A stretch of 64,000 nt of DNA from Candidatus Bathyarchaeota archaeon (GCA_018396755.1 JAGTQM010000007.1:16440-80439), one strand, 5' to 3'; counted from the stretch's first letter, positions 18,549 to 25,821 are shown. The notes: a model not told the origin generated them from the letters alone. Made by a program: numbers and translations.

Positions 18549-18635
18549 TTAGACTTCTTTCAGCGTTATTCTGTATCTCCGTATGTTTTGCACGCCTTCA
18601 AGCGTTATGTCGAATTCCACTCCAACGGTATGCAT
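18549..18635 (-). pseudogene. Short coding remnant upstream of secE
   Basis: A 28-codon frame reading MHTVGVEFDITLEGVQNIRR looks protein-like in composition but has no neighbours of its own and no recognisable family. It lies between the stalk operon promoter and a broken aspartic protease gene, in DNA without other features. I take it as a decayed gene fragment at the edge of the accessory region. Confidence 0.25.
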
Positions 18636-18723
18636 AGTCGTCTAGCTGAGGCTGTATCTGTCGTAGTTAGATCAAATCGTAGAGTAGTGTGAGTCGAAGG
18701 TAGATGGAGCAGCTCATATTGTT

Positions 18724-19068
18724 TCAAGTTCTATTGGTGTTTTCCCTGGGTTTCAAGCCTTCTGGTGTAAACACTATGTTCCAAGTATCTATTTCGGGTT
18801 TGCCTATGATGAATTGTACATCCTCCCTTAGATTTTCTGCATCCTCTAAGACGACCTCGCCTGACACTTCAACCCCTTGAAAAACATGCGGGTTATGCGG
18901 TATCCGACAATCTTAAGCCTACCTTCTTTGTCAGCTGTCCTAATCTCGTAGGCTCTTTCTGAGGGTGTGAAGGAGTCGATTCCATCGGAAAGAGCTTTAG
19001 ATATGACAGCCCTGCTTGCCTCAGTATCTACAAGTGCCTTAATTTTTAAGCGCTTGTTTAGGCTTCAT
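18724..19068 (-). pseudogene. Broken retropepsin-like (clan AA) aspartic protease
   Basis: Three frames must be joined to read a protein: MKPKQALK, then KIKALVDTEASRAVISKAL and EIRTADKEGRLKIVGYRI, then VEVSGEVVLEDAENLREDVQ and FIIGKPEIDTWNIVF. The ALVDTxASRAVISK pattern is the active-site loop of archaeal single-domain aspartic proteases, in which DTGAS is usual; here the Gly is Glu. Frameshifts plus the altered active site indicate a pseudogene. Such proteases often neighbour PIN-domain toxins in archaeal accessory DNA, and a vapC follows directly. Confidence 0.6.
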
Positions 19069-19192
19069 AACGCCTCACTGTATTGGAGCTGAAAGTGGCA
19101 TTTAGTCTTTTCACTACTTCCGCAGATGGCTTTAGCTACGTAATCGTGTTAAAACCTGAAATTTCGGGACGAACTGACATGTTAAGTGTGTT

Positions 19193-19648
19193 TTAGCCAA
19201 GGTAGATGCTCTTAAGGTCTTCCATTTCAGCTATTTCATGGAGTTTTCTGTCTGCTGTAAGGAAGATTTCTGCATTCAAGTGTTTCGCTGTGGCTATTTG
19301 AAGTGCATCCGCCTCATATATGTGATAGTCTTCTACGAGTTTCCATGCTTCCACGAGGATTTTCGTCCTAATGGGAACTATAACTGCTACTCCCAGTTTC
19401 ACAGTCCTTCTAGTTTCAAGCAGAAACCTCTCCTTCACAGTTTTAAACATGTTTTCATCTAACCTATTAGTCTGCCTTGCTTTATCAAATGCTCCGAGGA
19501 CTTCACCTATGTTCCATAAACTGTAAGATATTTTCAGGTCTCCTGAATACAACTTGCGGTAATACTCTCTCACCTGGTCGCTGCCAGGCTCCTTCACGTA
19601 CCTCTTTATGATCGCACTACTGTCTAAATACACTATTTGCCCTTTCAT
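19193..19648 (-). CDS. VapC-type PIN-domain ribonuclease toxin
   Basis: The 151-residue PIN domain has YLDSSAIIKRY with the first metal-binding Asp, NIGEVLGAF with the conserved Glu, EADALQIATAKHL with the central Asp and TADRKLHEIA with the last acidic residue. VapC toxins cleave tRNA or rRNA. Its start overlaps the end of the upstream antitoxin-like gene by 32 bp, so the pair is translationally coupled. All catalytic acids are present, so it should be active when not bound by antitoxin. Confidence 0.85.
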   Translation of the reverse strand: MKGQIVYLDSSAIIKRYVKEPGSDQVREYYRKLYSGDLKISYSLWNIGEVLGAFDKARQTNRLDENMFKTVKERFLLETRRTVKLGVAVIVPIRTKILVEAWKLVEDYHIYEADALQIATAKHLNAEIFLTADRKLHEIAEMEDLKSIYLG

Positions 19649-19892
19649 CTCTCATGACCCTTATGAAGCTGCTTACGGGACCTTTAGGTTCCACGGGGTC
19701 AAAGTCTATCTCATAACCGCCCCCCATTTCCGTAAATGCTCTGTTAAGTTCTACTTCGATAATGGCGTCCTTAATCAACTCCTCGAGCATTCTGCTTACC
19801 TCAATACCGCTTTTTGAAGAGTATTCCTTAAAGCTGCGCCATAAATCCTTATCCACGTATATGCTCGTTTTTACTTTAACCACTGCCAACAC
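19617..19892 (-). CDS. Ribbon-helix-helix antitoxin paired with VapC
   Basis: The 91-residue protein starts with a ribbon-helix-helix DNA-binding segment (VKVKTSIYVDKDLWRSFKEYSSKSG) followed by an acidic C-terminal tail that would wrap the toxin. A GTG at codon 4 or 5 preceded by AGAGGTG is an alternative start. A TATA-like GCTTATATTTGC lies upstream, inside the truncated portal gene. The module therefore appears to have been inserted into, or fused by deletion to, that viral gene. Confidence 0.7.
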   Translation of the reverse strand: MLAVVKVKTSIYVDKDLWRSFKEYSSKSGIEVSRMLEELIKDAIIEVELNRAFTEMGGGYEIDFDPVEPKGPVSSFIRVMRDERANSVFRQ

Positions 19893-20130
19893 CTCTTATA
19901 CAGATTATACCGAAGCAAATATAAGCATTGCTTACGCCTTCAACCATCTCGGCGAGTGTATCTATCGCTGCTCTAACCTCTGCACCGCTACGGTATAAGT
20001 GTTCAAACTCTTCAAGGCTGATCTTCTTAGGCTCACCTATGGCTTTCCATAGGCTAGCTGTAGATGATACTACACCCTTCTGCTCTTTAACACTTCCAAG
20101 CTTTTCAAAAATACGTTTTATAAAGCTCAT
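19876..20130 (-). pseudogene. Truncated viral portal protein (N-terminal fragment)
   Basis: The 84-residue frame starts MSFIKRIFEKLGSVKEQKG and contains SLEEFEHLYRSGAEVRAAIDTLAEMVEGV, which resembles the N-terminal region of tailed-virus portal proteins. After about residue 68 it runs into the antitoxin promoter and ends, whereas complete portals exceed 400 residues. Its ATG overlaps the terminase stop by 4 bp, the standard terL-portal order. It is a provirus relic. Confidence 0.55.
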
Positions 20131-20741
20131 AATCGTGAAAGTATCTTCCTACCCTTCCATGCTTGAATCGGCTGAAACCTGCTAGCGTATACGGCTAGGG
20201 CTAGAGCCCAAAGCATGTCGTCGTGAGTATCCGATGGATGTGTGAACATGATATGTCCAGACTTGCTCAGCTCGTATTTTTCAATGTTCATCTCATGTAG
20301 AAGCTGTCTATCGTATGGGAGCTTCAGCATACCTCTCTCCATGACTGTCTTCAAATATGTCATGATCTGCTCCTTCACCTGTACTGTTAAGGTGGCTCCT
20401 TGAGCAGGCAGATCTGCGTTGACAGAGTCTTCGACTACGTATTCTCCTACGCCCGTCTGATCTATGAGTATGCTGTTTACGGTTTTGAAAGTGTCGCATA
20501 GTCCTTTCAAATACCCTATGATGGAGGCGTATGCGGTTTCAAGGGGGAAGCGTTTAAGATGTATGAGGCTTAAAACACCGTCTTCAGCCTTGCTTAAAAC
20601 GGCTACGACGCTGTAATCCTGATGTTTACCCAAGTCTACGCCGATCCAGAAGCTTCCGCTCATGAAAGTCCCATAGTCGACATACTCCAATGTTCCATCT
20701 ACACATCTAGCTATCAGATCCTGTGAAAGCCAACTATCCAT
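20127..20741 (-). pseudogene. Truncated terminase large subunit (nuclease domain)
   Basis: The 204 residues correspond to the RNase H-like nuclease domain of tailed-virus terminase: FWIGVDLGKHQDYSVVAVL (first acidic residue), SILIDQTGVGEYV (second) and THDDMLWALALAVYAS (HDD motif). The N-terminal packaging ATPase is missing; upstream of residue 1 the frame stays open for only a few codons before a TGA. With the portal fragment it shows that a tailed archaeal virus once integrated here. Confidence 0.75.
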
Positions 20742-21046
20742 ATCTGGTATGAATTCGTGCCTTCCTCATTTTTACCACTTTTTACTTTTAATATAAGGTA
20801 AATTTTCATTTTTAGTTAATTTTAAAAACAAGTTCATACAGACCTACCCCCTCCCCCTAGGCGTTTTACTATTCTTTAGAATACGTTTAAACACCTTTAG
20901 AGAATCTACTAGGTACACTACGCACATCCCGATTCTGAGTCGGGGTAGGCGGTGAGTTTTTAGTTAATTATTTTATGTTCTAGTATTTAAATGTATCGGT
21001 TCATAAATTCATTAGTGGAAAAGTATATAAATCTGAAAACTGTAAA
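20742..21046. other. AT-rich intergenic region between terL relic and winged-helix gene
   Basis: About 305 bp without a supported gene. It contains a C-rich run (CCCCCTCCCCC), a small CCCGA/TCGGG hairpin near 20927 and, at its right end, the promoter of the winged-helix gene. No tRNA-like fold or repeat array seen. Confidence 0.5.
21024..21030 (+). promoter_or_regulatory. TATA box of the winged-helix gene
   Basis: TATATAA in the context GGAAAAGTATATAAATC lies 23 bp upstream of the ATG. At this spacing the transcript would be leaderless or nearly so. It is the clearest TATA box in the window. Confidence 0.65.
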
Positions 21047-21322
21047 ATGTATCGTATGTGGGAGCTTTTAACACCATCTACTATAAGGCTTTTACTCCTA
21101 CTCGGCTCTATGGAGGGGTATGAGGGTTTTAGATCTCTGAAGTCTAAGCTAAAGTGGAGTCAAGCTAAGCTTTTAACAGCATTGAGGAATTTAGAAGATC
21201 TTAAGCTTATAGAAGTTGAAACGCTTAAGAGAGTTCCACCGACAAACGTGTACAGGCTCACGGATAAAGGTAGAAGAGTCTACGAGCTACTGAAAAAGCT
21301 TAACGAACTACTAGAAACCTAG
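21047..21322 (+). CDS. Winged-helix transcriptional regulator (MarR/PadR-like)
   Basis: The 91-residue protein is a single winged helix-turn-helix: STIRLLLLLGS, SKLKWSQAKLLTALRNLEDL as recognition helices and a wing with TNVYRLTDKGRRVYELL. It probably represses accessory genes in this region, perhaps of the decayed provirus. It has its own strong TATA box and is followed 13 bp after its stop by a perfect inverted repeat. Confidence 0.75.
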   Translation: MYRMWELLTPSTIRLLLLLGSMEGYEGFRSLKSKLKWSQAKLLTALRNLEDLKLIEVETLKRVPPTNVYRLTDKGRRVYELLKKLNELLET

Positions 21323-21334
21323 CATTTCCGTTGT

Positions 21335-21362
21335 CGGATAGTTAACATTTCATAACTATCCG
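21335..21362. terminator. Perfect 10-bp inverted repeat behind the winged-helix gene
   Basis: CGGATAGTTA and TAACTATCCG flank an 8-base loop directly after the stop codon. No T-run follows, so it could be a terminator-like hairpin or a protein-binding operator for the adjacent regulator. Confidence 0.5.
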
Positions 21363-21403
21363 TTCCATCTCAAGCTTTAGATACAACTTCTTCCTATTGA
21401 GGT

Positions 21404-21464
21404 TTTGAGCGTGTCGCTCAAATGCGGTCTGGATGTCCAAAAGCTGGAATAAGGCTCCAGACCG
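21404..21464. repeat. Two adjacent hairpins, possible IS605-type end
   Basis: TTTGAGCG-TGT-CGCTCAAA is a perfect 8-bp stem with a 3-base loop. Directly next to it CGGTCTGG and CCAGACCG form a second 8-bp stem with a 24-base loop. Subterminal hairpins of this kind are typical of single-strand transposing IS200/IS605 elements, and the remnant of a TnpB gene begins about 80 bp downstream, so this may be the corresponding left end. This is inference; no second copy was found in the window. Confidence 0.35.
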
Positions 21465-21544
21465 AGGCGGGAGGTGGGGCTTAGAAACTGTTTCTATCTA
21501 CCGTAAGTTTATTAATTTATCACTTCAATAACTATTGATGTCTG

Positions 21545-21646
21545 GGAATTTCTATGCCGATATGTGGAGTAGCTAAGCCCGAATGGCATAGGATGATGGA
21601 GTGCCCCAAAAAAGATAGATGTGCTCTCTTCAACCGTTCAGGGTGA
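21545..21646 (+). pseudogene. TnpB relic A (zinc-ribbon remnant)
   Basis: Only 33 codons remain, including SMPICGVAKPEWHRMMECPKK followed by DRCALFNRSG and a stop. They align with the TnpB zinc ribbon of the relic near 45.5 kb (SLCPICRVKLSPRGYRMMKCSKC), with the rest deleted. The deletion joins the ribbon straight to the element's conserved 3' end. Protein function is certainly lost. Confidence 0.6.
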
Positions 21647-21711
21647 AAGCCCTTCCATGAAAAGAGGGGGAAGAACTAGCATGACGTAAGTTAACGCTAG
21701 TTCAGAACGGC
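21614..21711 (+). ncRNA. OmegaRNA-like 3' end of TnpB element, copy A
   Basis: About 98 bases nearly identical to copies at 23.5 kb and 45.4 kb. Pairings visible by eye: CCGTTC with the terminal GAACGG, GGGT-GAAA-GCCC as a GNRA-capped hairpin, and GAACTAGC with GCTAGTTC. In the other copies the last stem has GACC/GGTC instead of GAAC/GTTC, a compensatory change. In IS605-type elements the guide RNA scaffold covers the tnpB 3' end and right end, which is what this matches by position. Expression is unknown. Confidence 0.5.
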
Positions 21712-21730
21712 AGTTTACTCCTTATCTACT

Positions 21731-22183
21731 CTACTGTGGAGACTGTGATGATTGCGTCAGCATGGACTCAAGGTCTCTGTAAGTTATCGTTTTCACAAAC
21801 TTGCTTGCCGTTTTTCGCAGCTTTTCATCTTCTGTTACTAGAATGGCTTCCGTTCTCTCGGCGATTGTGATATATGAAGCGTCATAGAATGTCAGCAGTT
21901 CTTTATGGGCTTTCTTGAGCGTTTCAGAAAAATCTAGTTTAGTGAAGTTTATTGGTTGGATAATGTTTTTTGTGGCTAAGTCTTTAAGCGTAGTGGCGAC
22001 ATCTATAGCATCTTCCAGAGATATGGACTTCAATAATGTTGCAAGCTTCCATAGGCTGTTGCAAGCTTCATATAATGCGAGGTCTATTGTAACTAGATTT
22101 TCATGGGACGCCTTGACTATCAGTTGTCTGCCACACCTAGTGACTAGCGGTAGAAGTGCTGATGCGTCGAGAAGATATTTCAA
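21731..22183 (-). CDS. VapC-type PIN-domain toxin
   Basis: The 150-residue PIN protein has KYLLDASALLPLV (first Asp), DLALYEACNSLWKL (Glu), LLTFYDASYITIAERTEAILVTEDEKL (central and last acids). It overlaps the upstream antitoxin gene by 4 bp (ATGA type), the usual vapBC arrangement. Catalytic residues are intact. It sits immediately right of the omegaRNA-like end of TnpB relic A. Confidence 0.87.
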   Translation of the reverse strand: MKYLLDASALLPLVTRCGRQLIVKASHENLVTIDLALYEACNSLWKLATLLKSISLEDAIDVATTLKDLATKNIIQPINFTKLDFSETLKKAHKELLTFYDASYITIAERTEAILVTEDEKLRKTASKFVKTITYRDLESMLTQSSQSPQ

Positions 22184-22413
22184 CGTGTTTCCCTGTCTTC
22201 TCGCACGAGTTCGGCGACCAATTTGGGATCTATTTTTCCGCTTAGGCGTTGTTTTAATAGTTCGAGCCTTTCCGCAAGGTCCTTCAATTCTAACTCTGCT
22301 AGATGTTTTTCAAGCAAATCCCTCACCGTCTTACTTACGTTAACGTTGTATTTTTCCAACTTTTCCTTGATCTCCCTTGTAACTCTAATGGTGATGATGC
22401 TCATTTGAAGCAC
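22180..22413 (-). CDS. VapB-type antitoxin
   Basis: The 77-residue protein has an N-terminal DNA-binding segment (SIITIRVTREIKEKLEKYNVNVSKTVRDLLEKH) and a charged C-terminal tail, and it precedes a PIN toxin with a 4-bp overlap. Upstream on the minus strand there is a TATA-like CTTTATAAACC and an inverted repeat GTATTA-N7-TAATAC that could serve as the autoregulatory operator. Confidence 0.82.
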   Translation of the reverse strand: MLQMSIITIRVTREIKEKLEKYNVNVSKTVRDLLEKHLAELELKDLAERLELLKQRLSGKIDPKLVAELVREDRETR

Positions 22414-22606
22414 AGTATTACATTATATAATACGGGTTTATAAAGCTTCTTGACATGGACTATGCGCGCTAAATCCGCTTCATGCTTAGGCTTATCAGTA
22501 TGTTTGCCTAGTTAGCCTCGACATCGTTAGTCTTCCTATGCATAGGTCTCGCATCGTTTTCAATACGTTGATGAGCATTACCTTTGTGAGCTGATTCTCG
22601 CGGAAT

Positions 22607-23047
22607 TTACGTACCATGAGGGTGAGCCATATGGGGGGATGGAAGCCTATAAGGCGTTTTGAGGGATGCTTTCTCGATCATATAGTTTAGTTTTATGGAG
22701 AGTCCGAAAGCTGGCCTGCAGCTTAGACCATCGGCTAGCTTGAGGCCCCTGCCAGTCGTCCACCTCTTTATCATGAAGTAGTCGTTTAGAATGTATATTT
22801 GTTCTTTATAGATGGCGCGGGATGCCGTAGCGACCGCCTCTACCTCATTGAACTTCGCGATCCCAGTGTGGTTTAGAAGCCTCTGGCCATCGATGAAGAC
22901 GACGACTTCGAGCACAATGCTTTTTAGAAAGCGAAAGTAAACCTTTACAAGTAAAAGTAGATACTTTACAAGTGTAAAGGATTGGAGTTGAGACTTCTCA
23001 CGGATAATCCCCGCAAACCCCCTCTTTTTTCTTTTCCCTCTTCTCAA
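22607..23047 (-). CDS. Hypothetical protein, possibly a viral-gene remnant
   Basis: I do not recognise this 146-residue frame. Its middle (VFIDGQRLLNHTGIAKFNEVEAVATASRAI, then RWTTGRGLKLADGLSCRP) is compositionally protein-like and could derive from a viral structural gene. The first 45 residues are rich in Lys and Leu and look untranslated. No ribosome-binding site was found. Given the truncated portal and terminase nearby, a decayed gene is as likely as a functional one. Confidence 0.3.
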   Translation of the reverse strand: MRRGKRKKRGFAGIIREKSQLQSFTLVKYLLLLVKVYFRFLKSIVLEVVVFIDGQRLLNHTGIAKFNEVEAVATASRAIYKEQIYILNDYFMIKRWTTGRGLKLADGLSCRPAFGLSIKLNYMIEKASLKTPYRLPSPHMAHPHGT

Positions 23048-23134
23048 TAATGGAGAAGACTATTTTGACGCTCTCCACGGCTGAAGCCCATATTCACCGT
23101 TTAAGTTGAATAGGGCATAACTACTTATTAAGTC

Positions 23135-23545
23135 TTGGCACAGATCGCCTCTATGTGCCTAGCGGAAACGCTTGAATGCTCAACGATAGTCTTAGAAGGC
23201 TTGAGGAACATTAGACAAAGAAGGAAGTCTAAAGAGATCAATGGGAGATTGAATAGGTGGAGCTTTAGGAAGTTTCAATCGAGAGTTGAGTATAAGGCTA
23301 AGCTGGTAGGTTTGAACGTAGTTTACGTTAAAGCCAAGGGCACTTTAAGCCTATGCCCAAGCGGGTATAGGCTGATGAAGTGTTCAAAATGTGGATTGGA
23401 GGAGGACAGAGACGTGATAGCTGTGAGAAAACTCCTCCAAAAACAGATAGATGTGCTCTCTTCAACCGTTCAGGGTGAAAGCCCTTCCATGAAAAGAGGG
23501 GGGAAGACCAGTGTGACGGAAGTTAACGCTAGGTCAGAACGGTAA
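23135..23545 (+). pseudogene. TnpB relic B (C-terminal part)
   Basis: This 136-residue frame covers the C-terminal RuvC/zinc-ribbon half of a TnpB nuclease: CSTIVLEGLRNIRQRRKSKEIN, GRLNRWSFRKFQSRVEYKAKL and CSKCGLEEDRDVIAVRKLL with the last RuvC Asp. The N-terminal half is absent and the ribbon is damaged: the first Cys pair is reduced to LCPSGYR by a short deletion. The frame runs through the omegaRNA-like 3' end and stops exactly at its terminus. Confidence 0.8.
23446..23542 (+). ncRNA. OmegaRNA-like 3' end of TnpB element, copy B
   Basis: A 97-base segment inside the end of TnpB relic B, matching copy A over almost its whole length. CCGTTC pairs with the final GAACGG; GGGT-GAAA-GCCC forms the GNRA hairpin; CTCTT pairs with AAGAG; GACC pairs with GGTC. 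The base after GAACGG would be the first guide position if this element ever acted as an omegaRNA. Confidence 0.5.
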
Positions 23546-23578
23546 GACTCCTCCTGGCACGACATTCGTAGTGCACGT

Positions 23579-24055
23579 TTAATTTTTCAATCCTTGTGAC
23601 GTTAAGAGCTGTTTCAAAAGCTCTTGCGGTGTGTATACTGCTACTAATATTTTATCAGCTTGCCTCAGAATCTCCTCATCGGTTGTGGTAAACACTGCGT
23701 CCATCTTTTCTGCTGTGGATACAATTAATGAATCGTTCAACCCCAATCCTATCTCTCGCAATTCCTTAGATCTTAAGAGAAGAGACAACAAGTTGAGAGG
23801 AACGAATTGTACAGGCGTTTTCTCATGCATTAACAAACCTTTAAGTAACTCATCGGCCTTCCGAAGATACGTTTCAGGCTTTGTGGTGATTTTCGCAATC
23901 TTATGAATTGAGCCAATGTATTCTTGAATTGAAAGGGCACTCATAAACCGCTCTAATCCACGTGCTCTCATTATCTTTTCAGACAGACGTTTCTCCTCGC
24001 TTTCTTCTGGGAAAGTCAAGAAAACCATTAGCATGGAATCGAGCAAAACCCGCAA
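23579..24055 (-). CDS. PIN-domain protein (VapC-like)
   Basis: I start this at the TTG giving MRVLLDSMLMV, because PIN domains begin with the strand carrying the first Asp; the longer ORF adds 25 residues without family character. Further motifs are LSIQEYIGSI (Glu), GLGLNDSLIVSTAEKMDAVFTTTDEEI (central and final acids) and a C-terminal helix. It is about 158 residues. It is divergent from an AbrB-type gene 58 bp away; that pair may form a toxin-antitoxin unit in unusual divergent orientation. Confidence 0.75.
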   Translation of the reverse strand: MRVLLDSMLMVFLTFPEESEEKRLSEKIMRARGLERFMSALSIQEYIGSIHKIAKITTKPETYLRKADELLKGLLMHEKTPVQFVPLNLLSLLLRSKELREIGLGLNDSLIVSTAEKMDAVFTTTDEEILRQADKILVAVYTPQELLKQLLTSQGLKN

Positions 24056-24113
24056 AACTTCACCAGCAAAATACTTAATAGTCTGGTAATTTATATTTTT
24101 TCTGGCGAAAATC

Positions 24114-24374
24114 ATGTATGCATACGGCAAGGTCGGTAAGAAAGGAGCACTCTACCCCCCTAAAAGCCTACGAGAGAAACTTCAACTCAAAGAGGGAGAC
24201 ATGATCCAATATATCGTTAAGGGTGACAGCCTACTCGTAGTAAAAATACCAGACCCCTTAGAGGTTGCCAGTGAATTTAACATACCCTTTGATATAAAAA
24301 AGGCGGTAAAAATAATTGGTGAAGTCGGAAAAGAAAGTGAAAGAGAAATTGAAGAGGAAATCCTAAAAACATAA
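24114..24374 (+). CDS. AbrB/SpoVT-type DNA-binding protein (possible antitoxin)
   Basis: The 86-residue protein begins with a swapped-hairpin AbrB domain: VGKKGALYPPKSLREKLQLKEGD and MIQYIVKGDSLLVVK. The C-terminal half is a charged helix that could bind a toxin. It faces the PIN gene across a short shared promoter region. No same-strand toxin follows it. Confidence 0.75.
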   Translation: MYAYGKVGKKGALYPPKSLREKLQLKEGDMIQYIVKGDSLLVVKIPDPLEVASEFNIPFDIKKAVKIIGEVGKESEREIEEEILKT

Positions 24375-24613
24375 AAAAGACAATTAAATCCCTTCATTGA
24401 AGCATCAGGAGTTTATGGCTTAAACCAGAAAAAATATGCTAACTTCATACCGTGCGTTTAGGTTCTGAGAACCACTTCATACTCAGCAGGCTTAAGGTTT
24501 TCTTAGACATTAAAAATAATAAGCTTGTGCAACATTCCACCTACGCGTATTGGTGAGGCATAAAGTGAAAAGTATATATTACCTTATTGCCATAAAGCTC
24601 TCGATTTAAACGT

Positions 24614-24889
24614 ATGATAAGGGCCAAGCTGAACGAAGAGGTTGAACAGAGATTCAGAGAGCTAGCCATGCGGAGATTCGGGTACGGCAAGGGCTCCCTG
24701 GCCAAGGCCGCTGAGGAGGCAATCCTCATGTGGATATCCAGCATGGAAAGGGAGAATATTACATTTAAAGGGGATCCTGTAAACGCTATAGATGGCCTAC
24801 TCTCAGACGTAAAGGTTGACTCTGTTGAGCTCCAACATAGAATCAAGGATCTGTGGCTGATGAAAGTTGCAGAAGACATATCTAGTTGA
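24614..24889 (+). CDS. Antitoxin-like protein of a truncated VapBC module
   Basis: The 91-residue protein (MIRAKLNEEVEQRFRELAMRRFG, then GKGSLAKAAEEAILMWI) has the ribbon-helix-helix style and length of archaeal VapB-like antitoxins. The start of a vapC gene overlaps its last 23 bp in another frame, as expected for a vapBC operon, but that vapC stops after 21 codons. The antitoxin is therefore probably an orphan. Confidence 0.65.
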   Translation: MIRAKLNEEVEQRFRELAMRRFGYGKGSLAKAAEEAILMWISSMERENITFKGDPVNAIDGLLSDVKVDSVELQHRIKDLWLMKVAEDISS

Positions 24890-24932
24890 CACTAACATTC
24901 TTCTGGAAGTTATGCTTTCCCAGCTCAGATAA
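24867..24932 (+). pseudogene. Truncated VapC toxin (first 21 codons)
   Basis: A TTG start inside the antitoxin end gives MQKTYLVDTNILLEVMLSQLR followed by TAA. The VDTNILLEVML segment is the first strand and metal Asp of a PIN domain. The remaining ~110 residues expected are missing; the DNA that follows is AT-rich and noncoding. It is a toxin lost by truncation. Confidence 0.65.
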
Positions 24933-25002
24933 ATATATTTAAATTTTTCCACGCTTTCAAATTCAAACAATAAACAACCGAAAGATGTTAAAAACAGAGC
25001 CC

Positions 25003-25821
25003 TTAAACTCTAACTATATCTAAGCCTATGCTTTTCAAATAGTCAACTGCTTCCCCTCTAATACCACCTGGAATACCCTTCCAGTCTATTAGAGCATGTT
25101 GAACTTTCTCAAGCGTTCTTTCTACGCAAGTCTTGAGAATATGCATATTTTTAAGGTTTTCAAGAGCGTACTTAGAAACTATGTGAGCTGGCGCTAAATC
25201 CCCCCATAAACCCACATTGGTGAATTTAGGATTGTAATGCGGCCCACCTACAGCTAGAGCAGCTGGAAAACGGGGGACGGATTGAACAGCAGCCATAGCG
25301 GCTTCAGCGACAACTTCACCAGCTTCAACGTCTTCCCACTCCCTCTGAGTACTACCAATTTCCACGAACATCGATGGGATGTCAAGCGACGGACCGTGAT
25401 GCGTAGCCTCATAGGAGACTTTAAACTTAAGACCTCTATCTTCAACAAGCCTATTCATTTCAATTAACGCCGCCTTCATCGCGTTAGCTGGCGCTATGGA
25501 CAATTTATAAGGTAATCCGCCGTATGTTTCAGCTCCCAGATTTCCAGGCGCATGAATTGAAAGAGTAGCCGTCCCACTTAGACTTGCATGTCTAGATAGG
25601 AATACTACTAAGCTTGGCTTAAAATGTTGTCCAATAAACTGGGAGTCGACAACATCCCCCGCGATGGAAACCAGCATAATTGCTTCATTTTCAACGTTAA
25701 ACTTATAAATCGGCTTACCCTGATACGTATCTCCAGATCTCTCAAATCCATATCTACTTATAAGAGCATTAGCTATGTTTACACCAGCTTTATCGGATTC
25801 GGAGAAGACTAGAAGCTTCAA
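25003..25821 (-). CDS. dtdA: D-aminoacyl-tRNA deacylase, archaeal/plant type
   Basis: The 272-residue protein matches DtdA (GEK1/DTD2), which hydrolyses D-aminoacyl-tRNAs. Signature segments are FLSRHASLSGTATLSIHAPGN, YEATHHGPSLDIPSMFVEIGS, TQREWED and VGGPHYNPKFT with conserved His residues. Translation begins at TTG. It is followed on the same strand by no close gene but preceded, 10 bp away, by argF, so the two may be cotranscribed. Confidence 0.94.
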   Translation of the reverse strand: MKLLVFSESDKAGVNIANALISRYGFERSGDTYQGKPIYKFNVENEAIMLVSIAGDVVDSQFIGQHFKPSLVVFLSRHASLSGTATLSIHAPGNLGAETYGGLPYKLSIAPANAMKAALIEMNRLVEDRGLKFKVSYEATHHGPSLDIPSMFVEIGSTQREWEDVEAGEVVAEAAMAAVQSVPRFPAALAVGGPHYNPKFTNVGLWGDLAPAHIVSKYALENLKNMHILKTCVERTLEKVQHALIDWKGIPGGIRGEAVDYLKSIGLDIVRV

